In this document: piece by piece, positions 13,045-19,097 of the stretch
Layout of the letters: each line of letters opens with the position of its first letter
Position numbering within the stretch: position 1 is the stretch's first letter
Source of the DNA: Anaerolineae bacterium
Lineage (GTDB): Bacteria; Chloroflexota; Anaerolineae; JAFGEY01
Length of the DNA stretch: 19,097 bases
Direction: 5' to 3'
Assembly: GCA_016929205.1 (NCBI GenBank)
Contig: JAFGJF010000549.1
Span: 1 to 19,097, forward strand
Made by a program: the position numbers and the translations under genes
The notes under the pieces: model-generated
The model's database searches: none
The model's input: only the letters and a program-made list of their open reading frames with translations
What the model was told of the DNA's origin: nothing

Positions 13045-13529
13045 CGCCGGCCTTCGCGCTCGCGTTCTCGCAATACCCGTTGTACGCGCCGTTCGTCATC
13101 GCGCTTGGCAATGGCCGCCCGTTTGTCGTACTGGCGTTTGCCACGAGCCAGCCCAAGCTCCACCTTGGCCCGGTTGCCTTTGATATAGATCCGCAGTGGC
13201 ACTAGGGTATATCCTTTTTCCTGCAGCCGGTTTACCATGCGGTTGATCTGCCGCCGGTGTAACAACAACTTGCGCACCCGGCGCGGCTCGTGCCCAAAAC
13301 GGCTCGCAGGATCATAGGTGGCAACGTGAACGTTGTGCATCCACACTTCGCCGTTCTCGATCACGGCATATGCATCGCGAAGATTCACGCGCCCACTGCG
13401 GATCGACTTGATCTCGGAACCGATCAGCACGATACCCGCTTCGATTTTGTCTTCAATTGTATAGTCGTGGTAGGCTTTGCGGTTGGTGGCAACAACCTTG
13501 ATCCCCGGTTCGTCGTCTTTCTTGGCCAC
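13041..13529 (-). CDS. smpB: SsrA-binding protein SmpB
   Basis: SmpB (162 aa) binds tmRNA and delivers it to stalled ribosomes for trans-translation. The family blocks are clear: VATNRKAYHDYTIEDKIEAGI near the N-terminus, GSEIKSIRSGRVNLRDAYA, the tmRNA-binding HEPRRVRKLLLHRRQI, KGYTLVPLRIYIKGNRAKVELGLARGKRQYDKR and a basic C-terminal helix KRDDERRVQRVLRERER that enters the mRNA channel. The GTG start at 13529 is used because it has AGGAAAG about 6 nt upstream and fits normal SmpB length; the open frame extends into ctpA as an antisense-free shadow. Only one base separates the ctpA stop from this GTG, and its TGA overlaps the next ATG, so translation is likely coupled on both sides. No ssrA gene was found in the window. 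Confidence 0.97.
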   Translation of the reverse strand: MAKKDDEPGIKVVATNRKAYHDYTIEDKIEAGIVLIGSEIKSIRSGRVNLRDAYAVIENGEVWMHNVHVATYDPASRFGHEPRRVRKLLLHRRQINRMVNRLQEKGYTLVPLRIYIKGNRAKVELGLARGKRQYDKRAAIAKRDDERRVQRVLREREREGRR

Positions 13530-13530
13530 G

Positions 13531-14847
13531 TCACTTTCCTTCCAGCAAATAAAGAATCGCTCGTTCCAATTGAGGGTCATTTTCTGTTTCGAGATCTTGA
13601 TCGGTGATCTCGATCTCGATATCTGGCTCCAGCCCTTCGCCGTGGATGGCGCGCCCGTTTGGCGTGAACCAACGGGCGACGGTGACGCGCAGTTGCGAGT
13701 CGTCGCTGAGCGTGTGGACCAACTGCACCGAACCTTTGCCCAGCGTCTTGGTCCCAATCAAGATAGCGCGCTCTGTGTCCTGGATTGCACCGGCGACGAT
13801 CTCGGATGCGCTGGCCGAGCCGCCGTCGACAAGCACGACCATCGGGATGTCAAGGGCAAGGCCCCCGGAAATAGCGTTGTAAGGCTGCTCGCGGCCATCT
13901 TTGAACCGTTCGATCAGGATCGGCCCTTCGCCAACGAACTGGCTGGCGACCTCGACGGCGACGCTCAGATAGCCGCCGGGATTGCCGCGCAGGTCAAAGA
14001 TCAGGCCTTTGGCGTCCTGGGCAATGGCCTCGCCCAGCGCGGTTTCGAGTTTTTCCGTTGCCGTTTGGCCGAATTCGGTCAGGCGGATGTAGGCGATGTC
14101 ATTGTCGAGCAGGTCGCTTTCGATGACAGGCAGGTCGATGCGCGCGCGTTCGATCTCGATGATAAACGGCTCATCAACGTCTTGACGCTCGATGAGCAGG
14201 CTGACGGTGGTCCCCGCTGGACCGCGAATCAAGGTGATCGCCTCATAGATTGTCATCCCGTCCAACGGTTTTCCATCCACCTGGAGAATGAGGTCCTCGG
14301 CGCGAAGGCCGGCCTTGATCGCCGGGAATCCGGCCAAGGGCTGCACGATTTGGAATCTGCCGTCGGGGCGCAGACGCACCGTGGCGCCGATCCCTTCAAA
14401 ACTGCCGGTGAGATCGGTGCGCATAATCTCGGCCTGGACAGGATCGATAAAGGCCGTGTATTGATCGCCCGTGGTGGCGATCACGCCCCGGATCGCGGCA
14501 TAGGGCAGGTCTGATTCTTGTGGCAGATCGCCGTAAAACTCTTCTTCCAGGATGTGCCATGCTTCCCAAAAGATCTCAAAACGATCCACCTCTGATTCAG
14601 AGGGCTTGGGGGAAATGGTCGCCGTTGGCGTCGGTACATCCGTCGGTGGAACCAGCGTTTGTGTCGAGGGTGGCGGTGTTCCTGTCGAGGGCGATATGGC
14701 TGGTGTTTGTCCTGGCAGAGCTGTGGGTTGCGGGACGCGTGCCACGTACAGACCGGTGCCCAGCCCGGCGGCGTAGAAAAAGGTGGCGCCGACGGTAGCC
14801 AGCAGGACGATAGCCAGAATTTTGACTGTTTTTTCCAGGGTGTTCAT
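13531..14847 (-). CDS. S41-family C-terminal processing protease (CtpA-like), downstream paralogue
   Basis: This 438-aa protein has an N-terminal membrane anchor (about 8-37), a Thr/Pro-rich linker (about 40-82), a helical entry region (FWEAWHILEEEFYG), a PDZ domain (about 142-222, including SFEGIGATVRLRPDG) and an S41 protease core. The Ser/Lys dyad is intact: Ser346 in GGSASASE and Lys371 in GTKTLGKGS, 25 residues apart as in Prc and CtpA. GNPGG (288-292) is the family loop. Such proteases trim or degrade secreted and membrane proteins from the C-terminus. The active site would lie outside the membrane. The gene starts 4 nt after its paralogue stops. An AAGGAC ribosome site stands about 12 nt away, so coupling is likely. 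The target is unknown. Confidence 0.94.
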   Translation of the reverse strand: MNTLEKTVKILAIVLLATVGATFFYAAGLGTGLYVARVPQPTALPGQTPAISPSTGTPPPSTQTLVPPTDVPTPTATISPKPSESEVDRFEIFWEAWHILEEEFYGDLPQESDLPYAAIRGVIATTGDQYTAFIDPVQAEIMRTDLTGSFEGIGATVRLRPDGRFQIVQPLAGFPAIKAGLRAEDLILQVDGKPLDGMTIYEAITLIRGPAGTTVSLLIERQDVDEPFIIEIERARIDLPVIESDLLDNDIAYIRLTEFGQTATEKLETALGEAIAQDAKGLIFDLRGNPGGYLSVAVEVASQFVGEGPILIERFKDGREQPYNAISGGLALDIPMVVLVDGGSASASEIVAGAIQDTERAILIGTKTLGKGSVQLVHTLSDDSQLRVTVARWFTPNGRAIHGEGLEPDIEIEITDQDLETENDPQLERAILYLLEGK

Positions 14848-14850
14848 ATG

Positions 14851-16041
14851 TTACTGATGTCCTTGCAGTTCGGTGACTGCTGCTTCCAACTGCGGATCGG
14901 TGTTGTTCTGGCGATCCTCGTCGGTGATGTTGACGACGATGTCGGGGGTCAGGCCGACGCCATTGATGTCTCTATGATTGGGTGTGAGCCAATGGGCATT
15001 GGTGACGTGTAACGACGATCCGTCGCTCAGGTTAAACAAGAGCTGCACCGAGGCTTTACCAAAGGTGCTTGTGCCGATCAGCTTGCCCCGTTCGCGATCT
15101 TGAATGGCCCCGGCGACGATTTCGGATGCGCTGGCGGTGTTGCCGTTGACCAGAATCACAATGGGATCGTCGCGGGCCACACCTCTTCCTTTGACCGGAT
15201 AGGACTTTTCTTCGCCATTGCTCTTGCTGTCGTACAGGACGATGCCGTCGTAGAGAAACTGGCTGGTGACGTCGACGGCCGATCCCAAGAGTCCTCCACC
15301 GTTGTTGCGCAGGTCGATGATAAACTTTTCTGCGCCCTGCTTGCGCAGTTCTTGGATCGCCTCTTCGAGTTCGTCGTTGGTGCGTTCGTTGAACATGGTG
15401 AGCTGAATGTAGCCGATCGTCCCGTCTTGTTCCAACAGTTTCCAGACGACCGACTCGGTGACAATCTCTGCTCTGCGCACATCGATGGTCAGCAGGTCAT
15501 CCTGGCCTTGACGCCGGATGGTCAGGGTGACAATTTTCCCGGTTTCGCCTTTGACCATCGAGACGACTTGATCGAGCGACATGTCGGGCGTAATGGGGGT
15601 CCCGTCTACGGCGACGAGTTCGTCTCCGGCCAGGACACCTGCCTTTTCGGCGGGGCGCCCTTCCATCGGCGTCAGGACGATACGCCCGTCGGGTGTTTGT
15701 TCGACCCAGGCTCCGATTCCGCCAAAACTGCCGCGCAGTTCTTCCTCTTCGCGCTTGTGTTCCTGAGGTTCAATAAAGAGGGTGTAGGGATCCTGCAGTG
15801 GGGTCAGGCTGCCCTCGATCGCGCCATAGGTGCGCGCTGTATCGTCGGACGCATCGCCGTAAAAATGGGCGTTGATCAGGTCCCACGCTTCCCAGAACAC
15901 CGAGAACGACGCTGTTTGTGGGGACGGCGGCGATTGCACGCCACGAACCGCGTATCCCATCGTGAACGCGGTCGAGACGACCAGCAAACACGTCAAGGTG
16001 TACAAGGTGATCTTGATGGCGGTTTTCATGCCTGGTTTCAT
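14851..16041 (-). CDS. S41-family C-terminal processing protease (CtpA-like), upstream paralogue
   Basis: This 396-aa membrane-anchored protease has a hydrophobic segment at about 10-33 and a short linker. Next come FWEAWDLINAHFYGDASDD, a PDZ domain (about 103-178, SFGGIGAWVEQTPDG and AGDELVAVDG) and the S41 core with NNGGG (246-250), Ser304 in NTASASE and Lys329 in GTSTFGKAS (25 apart, an intact dyad). It closely parallels the adjacent protease along its whole length, including FWEAW, ASEIVAGAIQD and the ending NxTDPQLE or ENDPQLE, so the two arose by tandem duplication. The long Thr/Pro linker is present only in the other copy. GGAAG precedes the first ATG by 4-5 nt; a second ATG four codons later is possible. 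The gene follows the radical SAM gene by 28 nt. Confidence 0.94.
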   Translation of the reverse strand: MKPGMKTAIKITLYTLTCLLVVSTAFTMGYAVRGVQSPPSPQTASFSVFWEAWDLINAHFYGDASDDTARTYGAIEGSLTPLQDPYTLFIEPQEHKREEEELRGSFGGIGAWVEQTPDGRIVLTPMEGRPAEKAGVLAGDELVAVDGTPITPDMSLDQVVSMVKGETGKIVTLTIRRQGQDDLLTIDVRRAEIVTESVVWKLLEQDGTIGYIQLTMFNERTNDELEEAIQELRKQGAEKFIIDLRNNGGGLLGSAVDVTSQFLYDGIVLYDSKSNGEEKSYPVKGRGVARDDPIVILVNGNTASASEIVAGAIQDRERGKLIGTSTFGKASVQLLFNLSDGSSLHVTNAHWLTPNHRDINGVGLTPDIVVNITDEDRQNNTDPQLEAAVTELQGHQ

Positions 16042-16069
16042 AAGACTTCCTTACCGATTCGGCTGTTAT

Positions 16070-17458
16070 CTAGCGAGCAACGAGTTCCTTCAGCTTGCGC
16101 GCAATTTTGCGCGGCTGGGCGTACCGTTTCCAGAATGTGCGGACGCTGCGCCCGAGCTGGTTGATCGGCTTGCGCTTTTGCGATTCCTGGAGCGCCCAGT
16201 TCAAAAAATCGTAATCCTGGCCCTTGATCTTGACTTCGGTTGGGTTGCGCCGGTATTGGTCGTGGCTGGTGATCAGGCTGAGATCGTTTTCAACACAATA
16301 GTCATACAGGTCGCTGCCGGGGTGAGGTGTGTAAAAGGCCGGGCTGTAATAATCCGGATCCATCTCTTTTAGCATCGAGATCGTATCCATCACCTCTTGT
16401 TTGGTTTCGGTGGGCAAGCCGAGCATATAGTTGGCCCAGATCCGGATCCCATATTTCCGGCAGATCCTGGCGGCCTGCAAGTTGATCTCGCGCGTCGTCC
16501 CTTTGCGAATGAACTTGAGCACACGATCGTTGCCGCTCTCAAACCCGACAAAGTATCCCTTGCATCCTGCTTTTGCCATCAGGGCGATCAACTCTTCGTG
16601 CCGGACGATGATATCGGCCCGGTTTTGGCAAAAGAACGGCTGGGTGAATCCGCGTTCCTGGTACAGCTTGCAGAATTCGATCACCCAATCCCGATCGCCG
16701 GTCAGCGTATCGTCGTGGAACATCAGGCTGGCAAAATGATAGGTTTCACGGAGCTGTTCCAGTTCGGCGATGATGTTTTGGGGCGAGCGCCGCCGCACGG
16801 CGCCGCCAAAGATCCGGCGCTCGGCCGGCTGGCAGAAAGAACAGTTGTATTTGCAGCCTCGCCCGGCAATGATCGTCACAAAAGGCGGCGGCAGTTCGGC
16901 GACAAACGGATCTTCCGGCGAGTCGCTGGTATAGCCAAATTTCCGCCACTCGTTGAGAAACAGATCGCGATCCGGAAAAGGCAGATCGTCCAGGTTGGGG
17001 CATTCGCCAACGATCACCCGGTCGGCGGGCGGGCTGCCCTCGGCGATCGCTTTCAGCACTTGGGGAAAGGTGATCTCGCCCTCGTGGGTGATAATGTAAT
17101 CAATGTGGCCGTTTTTGCTGACTTCGTCCAGGGCCAGGGTGGGATGTGGCCCGCCGACGATGGTCACGATAGCCGGATCGACCTCCTTGGCTATGTCGAC
17201 GCATTTCATCGCCGGGTTAAAATCGACGCTCATCATGGTCACCCCGATCACGTCGGGCTTGCGGGTTTCGAGTTCGGCGCGAAAATGCTCCCAGCCGTCC
17301 AATGCTCTCAAGTCGATCAGATCGATCTCAAATCCCTGGGCCTTGGCGGCCGAACTGAGGTGGGCCAGCCCATGGCTGATCCAGCCGGCTTCCATTCCCT
17401 TGCCAACGCTCTTGAATCCGTATCCGGCAATGCCAGGATAGATCAAAGTCGTTTTCAT
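16070..17458 (-). CDS. B12-binding-domain radical SAM protein
   Basis: This 462-aa protein has an N-terminal cobalamin-binding-like Rossmann domain (about 1-140: TLIYPG, DVIGVTMMSVDF, IVTIVGGPHPTLA) and a radical SAM core (about 190-400). The [4Fe-4S] cluster cysteines are in GRGCKYNCSFCQ (Cys202, Cys206, Cys209), followed by SLMFHDDTLTGD and GYFVGFESGNDRVLKFIRKG. A basic C-terminal tail (about 425-462) carries many Arg and Lys residues. The cobalamin domain lacks the classic DxHxxG, as is common in this B12-radical SAM group. Relatives methylate or rearrange unactivated carbons in lipids, cofactors and natural products; the substrate here is unknown. It heads the operon with the S41 proteases and smpB. 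A weak AGGTAAAG site precedes the ATG. Confidence 0.93.
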   Translation of the reverse strand: MKTTLIYPGIAGYGFKSVGKGMEAGWISHGLAHLSSAAKAQGFEIDLIDLRALDGWEHFRAELETRKPDVIGVTMMSVDFNPAMKCVDIAKEVDPAIVTIVGGPHPTLALDEVSKNGHIDYIITHEGEITFPQVLKAIAEGSPPADRVIVGECPNLDDLPFPDRDLFLNEWRKFGYTSDSPEDPFVAELPPPFVTIIAGRGCKYNCSFCQPAERRIFGGAVRRRSPQNIIAELEQLRETYHFASLMFHDDTLTGDRDWVIEFCKLYQERGFTQPFFCQNRADIIVRHEELIALMAKAGCKGYFVGFESGNDRVLKFIRKGTTREINLQAARICRKYGIRIWANYMLGLPTETKQEVMDTISMLKEMDPDYYSPAFYTPHPGSDLYDYCVENDLSLITSHDQYRRNPTEVKIKGQDYDFLNWALQESQKRKPINQLGRSVRTFWKRYAQPRKIARKLKELVAR

Positions 17459-17578
17459 ACGCTTTACCTGTGTTTGTTTAGCGATAAAAAAAGAAACAAC
17501 CTCCCGGTTCTCCGCTGATTGGACCTAGGGCTAGATTCCGAAAGGTTGTGACATGGTTGAGTGAATGAATGCCTCTTT

Positions 17579-17641
17579 CCAAAAGCGTGTGAAGCGTTCG
17601 CTTTTGGCTGCAAGGCATCATCGGACGCAATCACACGCTTT
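17579..17641 (-). promoter_or_regulatory. Pair of mutually exclusive hairpins between the bS22-like gene and the radical SAM gene
   Basis: Two inverted repeats share one arm. Plus-strand CCAAAAGCG (17579-17587) pairs with CGCTTTTGG (17599-17607), a perfect 9-bp stem with an 11-nt loop. AAAGCGTGTGA (17582-17592) pairs with TCACACGCTTT (17631-17641), a perfect 11-bp stem with a 38-nt loop. Bases 17582-17587 belong to both, so only one can form at a time. In the minus-strand transcript the order is arm 1, arm 2, shared arm 3, as in attenuators. No T tract follows, so a standard terminator is not seen. The remaining gap (17459-17578) holds a weak AACC-GGGA-GGTT stem before a T-rich run at about 17483-17510 and no gene. 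Confidence 0.6.
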
Positions 17642-17663
17642 CAAAAAGGGCTACAGTCTCGGA

Positions 17664-17759
17664 CTATTTCTGTCGTCGCTGCCATCGTGTTAACTTGAGA
17701 CGTTTGCGATGCTTGTGTTTGGCCATTTTTCTTTTGCGCCATTTTTTTGCGTTTGGCAT
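17664..17759 (-). CDS. 31-aa basic ribosomal protein, bS22 / AURKAIP1-COX24 (mS38)-like
   Basis: This tiny gene encodes 31 residues beginning MPNAKKWRKRKMAKHKHR and ending LTRWQRRQK. About half of them are Lys or Arg, with no acidic residue. The run K-M-A-K-H-K-H-R-K-x-L-x-x-T-R-x-Q-R-R matches the COX24/AURKAIP1 C-terminal domain. Bacterial members include the 33-aa ribosomal protein bS22 of mycobacteria, which carries RMSKKKHRKLLRRTRVQRR and sits near the decoding centre of the small subunit; mS38 is the mitochondrial relative. The start has AAGGGGGTGATC upstream, nearly a full complement of the 16S rRNA 3' end, implying heavy translation. It lies 19 nt after the glucose-1-phosphate thymidylyltransferase stop on the same strand. 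A second Met at codon 12 would cut the conserved block short. The family match is from memory of the motif, not a search. Confidence 0.87.
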   Translation of the reverse strand: MPNAKKWRKRKMAKHKHRKRLKLTRWQRRQK

Positions 17760-17761
17760 AA

Positions 17762-17773
17762 GATCACCCCCTT
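17762..17773 (-). promoter_or_regulatory. Near-perfect Shine-Dalgarno sequence of the bS22-like gene
   Basis: Minus-strand AAGGGGGTGATC differs at one position from AAGGAGGTGATC, the full complement of a typical 16S rRNA 3' end. It ends 2 nt before the ATG at 17759, and its GGGGG core is about 7 nt from the ATG. It is the longest anti-SD match I saw in the window. Confidence 0.85.
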
Positions 17774-17778
17774 CCTGG

Positions 17779-18858
17779 TTAGTGTCCATTTCCGATCAAT
17801 CCCACACGGCTGTTGTCGCCGAGGGTTAGTTTATACGCTCTTGGCTTGAGCGGCGAACGCACGATCTCGACATTGCGCCCGATCAGGCTGTCTTCGATCC
17901 GCTGTTCGATATCGATAATCGAACTGTGCTCGAGGACGATGCTGTATTCGATTTCGGCATTCTTGATCATACAATGATGGTCGATGCTGGTGAACGGGCC
18001 GACATAGGCGTTGACCAATTGCGTCTCTTTGCCAATGATCGCCGGGCCGCGAATGACGCTGTTGACAATCTCGGCGCCCTCTTCGATCGTCACCTTACCG
18101 GTGAGACGGGAATCCCGGTCCACATAGCCGTCGATCATGGGCTCGATCTCGTCCAATACCAGGCGGTTGGCTTCGAGCATATCTTCCATCTTGCCGGTGT
18201 CGATCCACCATCCTTCGTGTACGTAGGGGTGGACGTTGTACCCCTGGCCGACGAGCCACTGGATCGCATCGGTGATCTCGAGTTCGCCGCGCCAGGAGGG
18301 CGTAATGTTGTTCACGGCCTGGAATACGGCCGGCGTGAACATATAGATCCCGACCAGGGCCAGGTCGCTCTGCGGTTCGCGCGGTTTTTCGACCAGGCGG
18401 GCAATGCTGCCATCTTCTTTGAGTTCCGCGACGCCGTACTGCCGGGGATCCTCGACGCGCTTGAGCACGATCTGGCTGTCGTAACCACAGGTTTCAAAAC
18501 TGCCGATCAGTTTCGATATCCCGCCCTGGATCACATTGTCTCCCAAAAACATCACAAAACGGTCGTCACCCAGGAAATCCTGGCTGATCTTGACCGCGTG
18601 CGCCAGTCCCAGGGGCGCATCCTGGGCAATGAATCTGATTTTCGCCCCAAATTGTTTGCCATCCCCAACCGCGTTTTTGATATCGGGCGCCGTATCGCCA
18701 ACGACGATGCCGATCTCGGTGATCCCGGCATCGACGATCGATTCGATGACCCGGAACAAAACCGGCTTGTTGGCTACCGGGACCAATTGTTTGGCCCGGG
18801 TGTAGGTGATCGGGCGCAAACGGGTGCCTTTTCCGCCGCTGAGAATGAGTCCCTTCAT
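17779..18858 (-). CDS. Glucose-1-phosphate thymidylyltransferase, long form (RmlA-long / StrD type)
   Basis: This 359-aa enzyme joins glucose 1-phosphate and dTTP to give dTDP-glucose, the entry to dTDP-rhamnose and other deoxysugars for surface polysaccharides. The nucleotidyltransferase domain (about 1-235) has GGKGTRLRPIT (8-18), Lys23 in RAKQLVPVANKP, the metal Asp in FLGDN (Asp107), VEKPREP, GELEITDA (191-198) and the second metal Asp in WWIDTG (Asp220). A left-handed beta-helix tail (about 245-350: hexapeptide-like IEEGAEIVNSVIRGPAIIG) marks the long form of about 355 aa rather than the 290-aa RmlA. It begins right after the TAA of the kinase-like gene with AAGGAGCGG about 8 nt upstream. 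The rest of the dTDP-sugar pathway is not in the window. Confidence 0.93.
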   Translation of the reverse strand: MKGLILSGGKGTRLRPITYTRAKQLVPVANKPVLFRVIESIVDAGITEIGIVVGDTAPDIKNAVGDGKQFGAKIRFIAQDAPLGLAHAVKISQDFLGDDRFVMFLGDNVIQGGISKLIGSFETCGYDSQIVLKRVEDPRQYGVAELKEDGSIARLVEKPREPQSDLALVGIYMFTPAVFQAVNNITPSWRGELEITDAIQWLVGQGYNVHPYVHEGWWIDTGKMEDMLEANRLVLDEIEPMIDGYVDRDSRLTGKVTIEEGAEIVNSVIRGPAIIGKETQLVNAYVGPFTSIDHHCMIKNAEIEYSIVLEHSSIIDIEQRIEDSLIGRNVEIVRSPLKPRAYKLTLGDNSRVGLIGNGH

Positions 18859-19097
18859 TTACGACCGCTCCTTGTAATAGTCTTTGAGCACGCCGTCGCG
18901 GGTAGCGTTGGTGAGCACGGCTCCAACCAGGTTGGCATTGACTTTTTCCAGCAGCGTTTTGGCGCGTTGGACGTGTGCGCGTTCGGTCCCGCCGGCGCGA
19001 ACGATCAACAGCGTGCCATCGACCTGGGCTGCCAGCAGGGCGGCGTCGGTCACGGCGATGACGGGCGGCGCGCTCAACAACACCAGGTCGGCCTGTC
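18859..19097 (-). CDS. CpsD/CapB-like tyrosine-protein kinase (BY-kinase) or ParA-like ATPase, C-terminal fragment
   Basis: The final 78 residues of a protein that continues past the window edge are present. LVLLSAPPVIAVTDAALLAAQVDGTLLIVRAGGTERAHVQRAKTLLEK and LVGAVLTN fit the C-terminal half of the bacterial tyrosine kinase/P-loop domain in the capsular exopolysaccharide family (CpsD, CapB, Wzc). That family couples ATP binding and autophosphorylation to polysaccharide export. The Walker B segment, normally LLDTPP or LLDSPP, reads LLSAPP, so its Asp is absent. The tail ends DYYKERS; a two-Tyr stub replaces the longer Tyr cluster of many kinases. Walker A lies outside the window. It abuts the glucose-1-phosphate thymidylyltransferase gene (TAA directly before ATG), consistent with a surface-polysaccharide cluster. 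Confidence 0.85.
   Translation of the reverse strand, partial: QADLVLLSAPPVIAVTDAALLAAQVDGTLLIVRAGGTERAHVQRAKTLLEKVNANLVGAVLTNATRDGVLKDYYKERS

Noticed and set aside
13530..13757. N-terminal extension of SmpB by 76 codons into ctpA
   Set aside because: SmpB is about 155-165 aa; the extension is out-of-frame ctpA sequence, and a GTG with a ribosome site fits exactly.
13477..14514. Long plus-strand open frame (345 codons) opposite the downstream S41 protease
   Set aside because: It lies antisense to a gene with intact catalytic motifs, its protein shows no family features, and it is explained by GC-rich codon bias.
15100..16164. Plus-strand open frame (354 codons) opposite the upstream S41 protease
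   Set aside because: It mirrors a well-supported gene on the minus strand and has no recognisable motif or good ribosome site.
17483..17510. Intrinsic terminator before the radical SAM gene
   Set aside because: A T-rich run is present on the minus strand, but the only stem next to it is four base pairs (AACC/GGTT), too weak to call.
16397..17518. Plus-strand open frame (373 codons) opposite the radical SAM gene
   Set aside because: It is antisense to a clear CxxxCxxC radical SAM protein; composition and lack of motifs mark it as a shadow.

Overview
The window looks like a chromosomal housekeeping segment of a Chloroflexota bacterium, most likely Anaerolineae. This is inferred from four things: a large Alu-type SRP RNA, a DUF348/G5/3D protein next to rsmA, multi-GAF sensors and Thr/Pro-rich surface linkers, and the style of the proteins generally. 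No marker gene proves the phylum. No phage, transposon, CRISPR array, tRNA or rRNA was seen.

Layout. (1) Positions 1-3020, minus strand: baiN-like flavoprotein, then a cell-wall DUF348/G5/3D protein, then rsmA (cut by the window edge), tightly coupled by a GTGA overlap and a TTG start. (2) Positions 3045-3481: an SRP RNA gene on the minus strand with its own promoter, followed by two related 30-nt hairpins and an intrinsic terminator just in front of baiN. (3) Positions 3552-7814, minus: a class III aminotransferase, a phosphofructokinase and a GH123/DUF4091-like protein in one probable operon. (4) Positions 7948-8505, minus: efp, divergent from (5) a plus-strand sensor with three GAF domains and one PAS domain and no output domain. 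(6) Positions 10700-12171, plus: a perfect consensus sigma-70-type promoter driving a two-TM coiled-coil/helix-hairpin-helix protein and a secreted Thr/Pro-linker Ig-like protein ending in LPVTG. (7) Positions 12241-17458, minus: radical SAM protein, two tandem S41 proteases, smpB and an unrecognised gene, packed as an operon. (8) Positions 17664-19097, minus: the tail of a CpsD-like tyrosine kinase/ATPase, long-form glucose-1-phosphate thymidylyltransferase, and a 31-codon gene encoding a bS22/COX24-like ribosomal protein with a near-perfect Shine-Dalgarno sequence.

The genes cover translation and protein export (SRP RNA, EF-P, SmpB, RsmA, bS22-like), envelope and surface polysaccharide work (RmlA, CpsD-like kinase, S41 proteases, 3D-domain protein, Ig-like protein), and central carbon and amino-acid metabolism. 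The most notable items are the unannotated 31-aa ribosomal-type protein, the mutually exclusive hairpins downstream of it, the SRP RNA locus with twin hairpins and a GAGA tetraloop, and the membrane-anchored HhH protein behind a perfect promoter.
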